From CAZLMF01 sp964560565 (GTDB taxonomy: Bacteria; Bacillota; Clostridia; Oscillospirales; Ruminococcaceae), in contig CAZLMF010000099.1 in NCBI GenBank assembly GCA_964560565.1, positions 1 through 5,476 on the forward strand: a stretch of 5,476 nt of DNA, in the 5' to 3' direction. Position numbers and translations under genes: made by a program. Under the pieces are notes generated by a model, which was given only the letters and a program-made list of their open reading frames with translations, did no database searches and was not told the DNA's origin. Positions 1 to 5,476 of this stretch are shown here, one piece after another; positions within the stretch are counted from its first letter, which is position 1, and each line of letters starts with the position of its first letter.

Positions 1-1544
1 TCCTCGCCTGCCTGCATAAAAGGCATACCCTGCGCAAGTATATAAATCGCCGCACAAAGCTTATTCATTGCTACTATGTTCTCATCTCGTGAGGAATAAT
101 CCCTGCCACCCTTAGTTGATGCGACGAGCTTATCCCATAGAGTGAGATTATCGTGGCAGGAAACGTAGGATACGGTTTGCAGTGGTGAGCTGTTGAGAGC
201 AGGCGCAAAGCGGTCATCTACCCAGCCCCCAAGGGAGGATTTCACTGCACTTGAAAAGCCTTTTCCGCCGTTTACGAAAGCACCCTTGCGCCGCTTGAAA
301 ACATCGCCTTTGATACTATCCCTTGTATTGTCGCAAAATGCGCCAATACGAGGAGAAAGCCTATGCAAATTTGCCTTATCAGCAGGGTAGCTTGATTTAA
401 GCTTTGGCGCACTAGCATACCAAGGTTCGCCGTAAAGCAGGATTTTATCGCCGTTTGGTAGCTTATCAAGCTCTTTACGAAGTAAGTTCATTGTATCCAC
501 ATCGTGAAGTCCCATTAAGTCAAAGCGAAATCCGTCTAAATGGTACTCCCTTGCCCAATAAAGCACTGAATCAATGATAAAACGGCGGCACATAAACCGC
601 TCGCTGGCGGTTTCGTTTCCGCATGCCGAGCCGTTGGCGAAGTTGCCGTTTTCATCGGTGCGGTGGAAGTAATAGGGGACAGTTTGGTGAAACCAAGATT
701 GCTCCGTGTCATAGGTGTGGTTGTACACAACGTCCATTATAACGCCGATTCCTGCACTATGAAGTGCTTGTATCATCTGCTTGCACTCGGTTATGCGTAC
801 TGCGCTATTTGCTGGATTTGTGCTATATGAGCCTTCCGGTGCATTGTAGTTTAAGGGGTCATAGCCCCAGTTGAACTGCTCAGAGCTTCCGCCCTCATCA
901 ACGGAGGCATAGTCGAAAATAGGCAAAAGTTGAACATGGGTAACCCCGAGCTTTTTGAGGTAGTTTAGACAAGTGGGGAATTTACCCTTACCGTCGAGCG
1001 TTGTATCGCTTTCGGTAAACGCAAGGTATTTACCCATATTGGGAGCGGATACGCCACTATGAATATCGCTTGAAAAGTCGCTGATATGAACCTCCCAAAC
1101 AGTGCAATCGGTGGAGTTTTGTGGGCGTGAAAAGCTATCTAATTCCCACCCTTCAGGATTAGTGCTTTGCAGGTCAACCACCATTCCTCGCCTGCCATTC
1201 AATCCAACCGCTGTTGTATATAAATCCACAACCTCGCTTGTTTGGTCGGGGTTTGCAACAATATAGGTGTAGTAAATGCCGTTATAGTCACCTTGCAGGG
1301 TAAAATGCCAACTGCCGTTTTTGCCATTTTGCATACTGTAGTCGGATATAGTGTTGTCGCCAGTGCCCTCACTATAAAGCCTAAGTGTTACAGCTGTGGC
1401 GATAGGCGCCCAAAGGGTAAAGCTTGTTTGGGTTTTGGAATAGTTTACGCCCAGAGTGCCTTTATAGGCAAACTGAGCGTTAAATTCATTTGAATCGTAG
1501 AGCGTCGATAGCTCCTTTGGCGATGTAGTTGATAAAATCATCAT
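1..1544 (-). CDS. pulA: Type I pullulanase (GH13 debranching enzyme), C-terminus cut by window edge
   Basis: Hydrolyses alpha-1,6 branch points in pullulan, limit dextrins or glycogen/amylopectin fragments. No signal peptide is visible at the N-terminus, so it probably acts in the cytosol on imported maltodextrins. The visible part is 514 codons, open to the left edge. Residues about 27-115 resemble a CBM48/early-set domain (FTLWAPIATAVTLRLY at 42-57). The GH13 barrel follows, with the type I pullulanase signature FNWGYDP at 224-230 (usually YNWGYDP), region I DVVYNHT at 271-277, region II GFRFDLMG with nucleophile D342, region III GEPW with acid/base E373, and region IV SCHDN with transition-state stabiliser D465. 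The last visible residues are FMQAGE. Family members are roughly 600-720 residues, so the end of the barrel and the C-terminal beta domain are missing only because of the window. The start at 1544 is favoured by AGGAG seven bases upstream; the adjacent ATG at 1541 is the alternative. The gene overlaps the upstream regulator gene by 4 bp. All visible catalytic residues are intact; the family call is firm, the exact substrate is inferred. Confidence 0.95.
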   Translation of the reverse strand, partial: MMILSTTSPKELSTLYDSNEFNAQFAYKGTLGVNYSKTQTSFTLWAPIATAVTLRLYSEGTGDNTISDYSMQNGKNGSWHFTLQGDYNGIYYTYIVANPDQTSEVVDLYTTAVGLNGRRGMVVDLQSTNPEGWELDSFSRPQNSTDCTVWEVHISDFSSDIHSGVSAPNMGKYLAFTESDTTLDGKGKFPTCLNYLKKLGVTHVQLLPIFDYASVDEGGSSEQFNWGYDPLNYNAPEGSYSTNPANSAVRITECKQMIQALHSAGIGVIMDVVYNHTYDTEQSWFHQTVPYYFHRTDENGNFANGSACGNETASERFMCRRFIIDSVLYWAREYHLDGFRFDLMGLHDVDTMNLLRKELDKLPNGDKILLYGEPWYASAPKLKSSYPADKANLHRLSPRIGAFCDNTRDSIKGDVFKRRKGAFVNGGKGFSSAVKSSLGGWVDDRFAPALNSSPLQTVSYVSCHDNLTLWDKLVASTKGGRDYSSRDENIVAMNKLCAAIYILAQGMPFMQAGE

Positions 1545-2536
1545 TTATTCACTCCTGTGGTTGATGAGCGAACTACAAGCTCGGGCATAAGCATAAGGCG
1601 GTTGATGTAGTTGCCGCTCATTATTTGCTCCATTACCATGCAAGCACTGCTGCCCAGTGCAAGGCGGTTTTGCTTGATAGTGGTAAGTGGGGGAGTAGTG
1701 TAGCGTGCAAGAGGGAGGTCATCAAAGCCGATAACGCTAATTTCTGTTGGGACACGCACCCCCATATTATATAGCTGTGAGATTACACCATGTGCAATAA
1801 CGTCGCTTGCACATAAGATTGCGGTAACACCCTTGCTTACGAAGTCAGAAATATTATTTTCGGAGTTGAATTTATTGAAGTCGTCATGCACGATTAGGCT
1901 TTTATCCGCTTTAAGTCCGCATTTATCCATACCTAGCAGGAAGCCGCTAAGCCTTTCCTGAGATACACGGCTGTGTGCTTCGCCATTAAGCATTGCAATT
2001 TTAGTATGACCTAGGGAGCAAAGATGCTCAACAGCGCAGGAAATCCCAAGCTCGTTATCAACACCGACACATGCTACATGCTTATTGAGAACAGTGTTAT
2101 CAAGGAGAACAGTTGGAATTTTTGTTAGGCTAAGCTGCTTGATAAAGTCATTGTGTAGTGTAAAGCCAAGCATAAAGCCGCCGGAATAGTGGTGCTCAAT
2201 CATGTAGTCTTCATAGTTATAGTCAAATTTTTCATTCATGGAAATGGGGATGATGTCCACATCCCATTGCTTTGCTACTGCGGCAAGCTTAAAACTTACG
2301 ATTATTTCATAGCCAAACTGCTCTATATTCTCATATCCCATGTTTTCAATGAAAATGCATATCTTTTTCTTTGCGTTAGTGCTGTGGGCACGTTTTGAAA
2401 CATAGCCTACCTCAAGTGCGGTATTTAATATGAGCTGTCTTGTTTCCTCACTTACATCACTTGCGCCGTTTAATCCCTTTGATACAGTGCTTACTGAAAC
2501 ACCAATCTTGTTTGCAATATCCTTTATAGTCGCCAT
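1541..2536 (-). CDS. LacI/GalR-family transcriptional regulator, probable repressor of the pullulanase unit
   Basis: A 331-residue DNA-binding regulator of normal LacI-family length. The N-terminal helix-turn-helix spans about 1-46 (MATIKDIANKIGVSVSTVSK, then GLNG and DVSEETRQ). The periplasmic-binding-protein-like sensor core spans about 58-328, with family landmarks VGVDNELG at 157-164, LGHTKIAMLNG at 175-185, ERLSGF at 194-199, ILCASD at 240-245, ISVIGFDDLPLARYTTPPLTTI at 266-287 and PELVVRSS at 318-325. Odd point: the linker after Y45 reads VSKRAHSTNAKKK and lacks the usual P-N-x-x-A-x-x-L hinge, with N54 where the minor-groove leucine normally sits. The start at 2536 has AAAGGTGA just upstream. 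It is first in a two-gene unit, and its stop overlaps the start of the pullulanase gene, so it probably responds to a maltodextrin-type sugar and controls its own unit. The ligand is inferred from the neighbour only; no specific name (such as malR) can be assigned from sequence. Confidence 0.93.
   Translation of the reverse strand: MATIKDIANKIGVSVSTVSKGLNGASDVSEETRQLILNTALEVGYVSKRAHSTNAKKKICIFIENMGYENIEQFGYEIIVSFKLAAVAKQWDVDIIPISMNEKFDYNYEDYMIEHHYSGGFMLGFTLHNDFIKQLSLTKIPTVLLDNTVLNKHVACVGVDNELGISCAVEHLCSLGHTKIAMLNGEAHSRVSQERLSGFLLGMDKCGLKADKSLIVHDDFNKFNSENNISDFVSKGVTAILCASDVIAHGVISQLYNMGVRVPTEISVIGFDDLPLARYTTPPLTTIKQNRLALGSSACMVMEQIMSGNYINRLMLMPELVVRSSTTGVNK
1552..1556 (-). promoter_or_regulatory. 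Ribosome binding site of the pullulanase gene, inside the end of the regulator gene
   Basis: AGGAG on the minus strand ends 7 bases before the ATG at 1544 and 10 bases before the second, in-frame ATG at 1541. The spacing favours the first ATG, which produces the ATGA stop/start overlap with the regulator gene. The site lies within the last codons of the regulator, so ribosomes finishing that gene could re-initiate here (translational coupling, inferred). Confidence 0.7.
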
Positions 2537-2561
2537 TATTTCACCTTTCCCAGGTTAAGAT

Positions 2562-2587
2562 TTTCGTAAATTTCGAAAGTTACGAAA
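2562..2587. promoter_or_regulatory. Candidate LacI-family operator (26-bp palindrome centred on CG)
   Basis: On the plus strand the arms are TTTCGTAA (2562-2569) and TTACGAAA (2580-2587), flanking a perfect inner palindrome TTTCGAAA (2571-2578). The whole 26 bp is symmetric about 2574/2575, with a single mismatched pair (A2570 against G2579). A central CG is typical of LacI-family operators. It lies just downstream of the predicted transcription start of the regulator-pullulanase unit and upstream of the regulator's ribosome binding site, where a bound repressor would block initiation or elongation. Autoregulation by the adjacent LacI protein is therefore the simplest reading. The palindrome is seen directly; the binding partner is inferred. 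Confidence 0.7.
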
Positions 2588-2597
2588 TAACGATTTT

Positions 2598-2626
2598 ATT
2601 GTAGCACAGCAAAGTTTATATGTCAA
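2598..2626 (-). promoter_or_regulatory. Sigma-A type promoter of the regulator-pullulanase unit
   Basis: On the minus strand the -35 box is TTGACA (2626-2621, perfect consensus), followed by an exact 17-base spacer and a -10 box TACAAT (2603-2598, one mismatch to TATAAT). A TG dinucleotide one base before the -10 (2606-2605) makes it an extended -10 as well. Transcription should start near 2591, giving a leader of about 55 bases before the ATG at 2536, with the palindrome inside that leader. Such a strong promoter fits one that is held down by a repressor. Confidence 0.88.
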
Positions 2627-2658
2627 TCACGTTTTTGCGTAATAGAGTAAATTTATCG

Positions 2659-2686
2659 AAAAAGCGGCTGCCATTATGGCAGCCGC
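2659..2686 (-). terminator. Rho-independent terminator of the copA-copZ unit
   Basis: A 10-bp GC-rich stem (GCGGCTGCCA at 2664-2673 pairing with TGGCAGCCGC at 2677-2686) with a 3-base loop is followed on the minus strand by five Ts (2663-2659). It starts 4 bases after the copZ stop codon. There is no T-run on the plus-strand side, so it works only in the minus direction. It separates copper-unit transcripts from the promoter of the next unit, whose -35 box begins about 32 bases further on. Confidence 0.92.
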
Positions 2687-2690
2687 AAAA

Positions 2691-2894
2691 CTATGCATCA
2701 TAACCTTGGTCAATAATTTCATTTCTTATCTGCTCTAGTGACACATTTGCGCTTTCATACTCAACAGTGACGGTTTTAGCAGCAAGGTCAACCTCTACTG
2801 AACTGACACCGTCTAGTGCGCCAACGGATTTCTTAACTGCATTTTCGCAGTGTGAGCAGGACATACCCTCGACGTTTAATACAGCTTTTTCCAT
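2691..2894 (-). CDS. copZ: CopZ-like copper chaperone (single HMA domain)
   Basis: A 67-residue cytosolic metallochaperone consisting of one heavy-metal-associated (HMA) domain. The Cu(I)-binding motif GMSCSHC is at residues 10-16, with C13 and C16 as ligands; the rest follows the ferredoxin-like HMA pattern (NAVKKSVGALDGVSSVEVDL, then VTVEYE) and ends in IIDQGYDA. The length is normal for CopZ. It binds Cu(I) and delivers it to the N-terminal HMA domains of the ATPase. The gene begins 15 bases after the copA stop, with its own strong AGGAGG (2909-2904) nine bases before the ATG, so it is the second gene of a copA-copZ operon and is closed by the terminator right after its TAG. A mercury or other soft-metal carrier has the same fold, but the copA neighbour makes copper much more likely. 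Confidence 0.93.
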   Translation of the reverse strand: MEKAVLNVEGMSCSHCENAVKKSVGALDGVSSVEVDLAAKTVTVEYESANVSLEQIRNEIIDQGYDA

Positions 2895-2903
2895 AATGTC
2901 ATA

Positions 2904-2909
2904 CCTCCT
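2904..2909 (-). promoter_or_regulatory. Strong ribosome binding site of copZ abutting the copA stop codon
   Basis: A perfect AGGAGG on the minus strand begins one base after the copA TAA (2912-2910) and sits 9 bases before the copZ ATG. The copA start has only a weaker AAGGGTG, so copZ may be translated more strongly than copA from the same message. That would suit a chaperone needed in excess over a membrane pump (inference). Confidence 0.75.
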
Positions 2910-5387
2910 TTAATTGTATGGCTTAAAGCGCTTTAATCTAAGCGCATTTGTGAGAACTGAAACTGAGCTTAGGGACATTGCCGCCGCCGCAAGCATAGGG
3001 CTTAACAGAGGACCGCCAAAAACGTGAAGCAAGCCGGCAGCGATTGGAATGCCGGCGGCATTGTAGCCAAATGCCCAGAAAAGATTTTGCTTGATGTTGC
3101 GGATTGTGCTTTTGCTTAGGTGAATTGAGGTTGCTACATCCATAAGATCACTTCTCATAAGGACTATGTCAGCCGATTCCATTGCAACGTCGGTACCTGA
3201 GCCAATGGCAATACCTATGTCCGCTTGCACAAGCGCAGGCGCGTCATTTATACCATCGCCCACCATTGCTACTTTCTTGCCCTGAGCTTGAAGCTTTTTT
3301 ACCTCACTCGCTTTATCCTGTGGCAAAACCTCCGCTAGTATGCTGTCAATGCCTACCTGCCTAGCAATGGCTTGTGCAGTTTTTTCGTTATCGCCTGTTA
3401 TCATTGCCACTTCAATGCCCATGGATTGCAGCTTTTGGATTGCTTTTGCACTGCTTTCCTTTACCACATCAGCAACTGCAATGATGCCTAGAAGTCTATC
3501 ATTTGCGGCAACATACATAGGAGTTTTGCCCTGTGCGGCAAGCTCATCAGCCCTTGATTCAAGCTCAGTCAGAGCAATACTGCGATCGTTCATAAGCTTT
3601 TTGTTGCCTATAAGGATGGGAATGTTGTCAATACTCACCTCAAGCCCATGCCCAGGGATAGCTTGGAAGTCTGCAATAGGCAGTAGTTCAAGATTTCGGA
3701 ATTGCGCCGCCCGAACTATCGCATCCCCTAAGGGGTGCTCAGAACCTCTTTCCGCCGATGCGGCAAGTAAAAGCAGCTTTTCTTCAGACAGATTAGAGAC
3801 GGGGAAAATATCGGTTACTTCAGGCTTGCCCTCAGTAATAGTGCCGGTTTTATCAAATATAACAGTATTTATTTTATGCGCCGCTTCAAGGGCTTCACCG
3901 CCCTTTATAAGAATACCATGTTCAGCACCTTTTCCCGTGCCGACCATAATTGCAGTGGGAGTTGCAAGCCCTAGTGCGCATGGGCAGGCAATTACCAAAA
4001 CTGATACAAACACGGTAAGGGCAAATCCTAGTGTTTCCCCTGCGATAAGCCATGCTATAAAGGCGAAAAGTGCAATTCCGACCACAATGGGCACAAAGTA
4101 GCCCGAAACAATATCTGCAAGCTTTGCAATGGGAGCCTTTGAGCCCTGCGCTTCCTCCACAAGCTTGATAATTTGTGCAAGGGCGGTATCGCCGCCGACT
4201 TTACTTGCCTTAAAGCGAATAGAGCCGTTTTTGTTAATACTTGCGGCGTAAACAGGATCGCCTGCCTTCTTGTCAACGGGCATGCTTTCGCCTGTCAGCA
4301 TTGCCTCGTCAATGGCGGTGTAACCCTCAAGTACAGTGCCGTCTACAGGGATTTTTTCGCCTGGTTTTACAAGCAGTACGTCACCGATTTCGACTTCGTC
4401 AATGGGTAGCTCAATTTCCTTGCCGTTTTCGATAACCGTTGCGGTCTTTGGCGCAAGTCCCATAAGCTTCTTTATAGCCTCGGAGGTTTTTCCCTTTGAT
4501 ACGGATTCGAGGGATTTCCCAAGCAGAATAAGTGTAATTATCACCCCAGCTGTTTCGAAGTAAAGTCCATGCACCGCATGGTGGTCACCTTGCGTAATTA
4601 GGTAGGTGGAGTATAAGCTGTATAGCACAGCCGAGGTTGTACCGATTGCAATAAGTGAGTCCATATTAGGACTGCGTTGGATAATAGCCTTAAAGCCCAC
4701 GGAGTAAAACCTTCTACCTGCTATTAGCGTTGGTATAACCAGCATAATCTGCGTAATAGCAAATGCTAATGGGTTAATATTGGGGTCAATAAAACGAGGG
4801 AGGGGGAGTGAAATCATCGGGCCCATTGCAACATATAGCAGTGGCACGGCAAATACAGCGGAAATGATAAACTTGCGCCATAGGTTGCGAATTTCACGCT
4901 CTTTGCGTATTTTATCCTCGTCAATGCTTGTTTTATTTTCAATGTCCAAAGCCTTATACCCTAGCTTTTCAATGCTTTGCTTTATTGCAGAAAGCCTAAT
5001 TTGTTTTGGGTCGTACTCGACGGTAGCTCTTTCAGTGGCAAGGTTGACAGAGGCGCTTTTAATGCCTTGTGACTTGCTTAACACCTTTTCAACGCGCTGT
5101 GAACAAGCCGCACAAGTCATGCCCTCAATCGGGATAGTGACCTGTTTAAAGGCAGAGGACTCCTCCACATAACCAAAGTCAAGCTTTGCGATGGTATCAT
5201 ATATATTTTGCAATGTGGTAAGGTTCTCATCATAGTCAACAGTAAGGTTTTCAGCTGCAAAATTAACAGATGCGCTTTGCACGCCGTCAAGCTTTGTGAC
5301 TGACCGCTCAATACGCTGAGCGCAAGCTGCACAGGTCATGCCTGTGATTTTCACAATGCTTTTCTTAATATTTGTTGTGTCATTCAT
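2910..5387 (-). CDS. copA: Copper-exporting P1B-1-type ATPase with two N-terminal HMA domains
   Basis: An 825-residue membrane pump that uses ATP to export Cu(I) from the cytosol. Two HMA domains open the protein, with GMTCAAC at 16-22 (C19, C22) and 89-95 (C92, C95). Hydrophobic segments lie near 173-190, 207-224, 243-264, 274-292, 429-449 and 455-478, plus two near 765-790 and 795-815, giving the eight expected. The actuator loop has TGES at 365-368. The sixth segment carries the CPC ion-site motif (C468, C470). The phosphorylation motif is DKTGT (D512), followed by the nucleotide-domain HP (H551, P552), TGDN (664-667) and GDGINDAP (710-717). Y775-N776 in segment 7 and MSLSS (804-808) in segment 8 are the Cu(I)-selectivity residues of the P1B-1 subgroup, which argues against a Zn/Cd or Co pump. 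Length and domain order match Bacillus/Clostridium CopA, and all key residues are present. The start at 5387 has AAGGG seven bases upstream. It is first in an operon with copZ. Confidence 0.97.
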   Translation of the reverse strand: MNDTTNIKKSIVKITGMTCAACAQRIERSVTKLDGVQSASVNFAAENLTVDYDENLTTLQNIYDTIAKLDFGYVEESSAFKQVTIPIEGMTCAACSQRVEKVLSKSQGIKSASVNLATERATVEYDPKQIRLSAIKQSIEKLGYKALDIENKTSIDEDKIRKEREIRNLWRKFIISAVFAVPLLYVAMGPMISLPLPRFIDPNINPLAFAITQIMLVIPTLIAGRRFYSVGFKAIIQRSPNMDSLIAIGTTSAVLYSLYSTYLITQGDHHAVHGLYFETAGVIITLILLGKSLESVSKGKTSEAIKKLMGLAPKTATVIENGKEIELPIDEVEIGDVLLVKPGEKIPVDGTVLEGYTAIDEAMLTGESMPVDKKAGDPVYAASINKNGSIRFKASKVGGDTALAQIIKLVEEAQGSKAPIAKLADIVSGYFVPIVVGIALFAFIAWLIAGETLGFALTVFVSVLVIACPCALGLATPTAIMVGTGKGAEHGILIKGGEALEAAHKINTVIFDKTGTITEGKPEVTDIFPVSNLSEEKLLLLAASAERGSEHPLGDAIVRAAQFRNLELLPIADFQAIPGHGLEVSIDNIPILIGNKKLMNDRSIALTELESRADELAAQGKTPMYVAANDRLLGIIAVADVVKESSAKAIQKLQSMGIEVAMITGDNEKTAQAIARQVGIDSILAEVLPQDKASEVKKLQAQGKKVAMVGDGINDAPALVQADIGIAIGSGTDVAMESADIVLMRSDLMDVATSIHLSKSTIRNIKQNLFWAFGYNAAGIPIAAGLLHVFGGPLLSPMLAAAAMSLSSVSVLTNALRLKRFKPYN

Positions 5388-5476
5388 ATTATCACCCTTT
5401 ATATAGTGTGGAGTTAATCCTTGGAATAAAAAGCTAAAGGCTAATTTATTGTTTGTATTCGGTATACTAATATTCA
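5388..5476 (-). other. Leader/upstream region of the copA-copZ unit, incomplete
   Basis: No gene is visible in these 89 bases. Next to copA there is a modest ribosome binding site (AAGGGTG at 5399-5393). The rest is AT-rich. I see no well-spaced -35/-10 pair; TATATA near 5400 is too close to the start codon to be a normal -10. The promoter and any copper-sensor gene (CsoR, CopY or CueR type) may lie beyond the right edge. Confidence 0.5.
5455..5467. promoter_or_regulatory. Small palindrome upstream of copA, possible metal-regulator site
   Basis: The plus strand reads GTATTCGGTATAC, a 13-base palindrome with one mismatched pair (T5459 against T5463) around a central G. It lies about 70 bases upstream of the copA start, a plausible place for a copper-sensor operator. 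It is not the CopY box (TACAnnTGTA) and lacks the C/G-runs usual in CsoR sites. A short palindrome like this can arise by chance in AT-rich DNA, so the call is weak. Confidence 0.25.

Noticed and set aside
1242..1493. An 83-codon plus-strand frame opposite the CBM48-like part of the pullulanase
   Set aside because: The opposite strand is clearly coding for pullulanase in an uninterrupted frame; the plus-strand translation has no domain.
2630..2642. A possible second operator half-site (GTTTTTGCGTAAT) upstream of the -35 box
   Set aside because: It resembles the TTTTCGTAA arm of the main palindrome, but carries an extra base and has no symmetric partner at proper spacing.
2659..2690. The 10-bp stem as a bidirectional terminator
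   Set aside because: Only the minus-strand side has a T-run; on the plus strand the stem is followed by AAAACTATG, and no plus-strand gene ends there.
3340..4101. A 253-codon open frame on the plus strand, opposite copA
   Set aside because: It lies wholly inside the firmly identified copA gene, has a low-complexity Ser/Ala/Ile-rich translation with no recognisable domain, and is the kind of shadow frame expected opposite a conserved ATPase.
4780..5172. A 130-codon open frame on the plus strand, opposite the 5' part of copA
   Set aside because: It is antisense to the second HMA domain and first membrane segments of CopA, with no family resemblance and no supporting ribosome binding site noted.
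5413..5441. A CueR/MerR-like CCTT...AAGG dyad upstream of copA
   Set aside because: Only 4-base arms with an AT-rich, non-symmetric interior and no properly spaced promoter around it; consistent with chance.
1..5476. CRISPR array, tRNA/rRNA genes, insertion sequences or phage attachment sites
   Set aside because: No regularly spaced direct repeats, no tRNA-like folds noticed, no transposase or integrase frame and no terminal repeats; nearly the whole window is accounted for by four ordinary genes.

Overview
The window carries four protein genes, all on the minus strand, in two independent transcription units. Reading in the direction of transcription (from high to low coordinates), the first unit is copA-copZ (5387 to 2691), a copper-exporting P-type ATPase followed by its small copper chaperone. 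The second is a LacI-family repressor gene followed by a type I pullulanase gene (2536 to 1). The pullulanase runs off the left edge of the window, so its C-terminus is missing.

The sequence looks like a low-to-moderate GC member of the Firmicutes, most likely Clostridia and possibly a gut Oscillospirales/Ruminococcaceae-type organism. The reasons are the AGGAGG-type Shine-Dalgarno sites, the Bacillus/Clostridium-style copA-copZ pair, a cytosolic (signal-less) type I pullulanase, and a LacI protein with the 'STVSKGLNG' style of DNA-binding domain common in that group. This assignment is by family resemblance only; no marker gene is present.

Layout: 1-1544, pullulanase (N-terminal 514 residues, with CBM48 and most of the GH13 barrel). 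1541-2536, LacI-family regulator, overlapping the pullulanase by 4 bp (ATGA). 2537-2658, the control region of the second unit, with a near-consensus sigma-A promoter and a large palindrome centred on CG just downstream of the expected transcription start. 2659-2686, an intrinsic terminator closing the copper unit. 2691-2894, copZ. 2910-5387, copA with two N-terminal metal-binding domains. 5388-5476, the leader of the copper unit, with a small palindrome near the edge but no convincing promoter.

How the genes work together: CopA pumps Cu(I) out across the membrane and CopZ carries Cu(I) in the cytosol and hands it over. The regulator and pullulanase look like a self-contained starch/glycogen-debranching module in which the repressor probably controls its own promoter and, through the overlap, pullulanase as well. 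The two units appear functionally unrelated and are insulated by the terminator. I did not find a convincing undescribed system. The points most worth a second look are the operator-like palindrome with 9-bp internal periodicity and the unusual hinge of the LacI protein.
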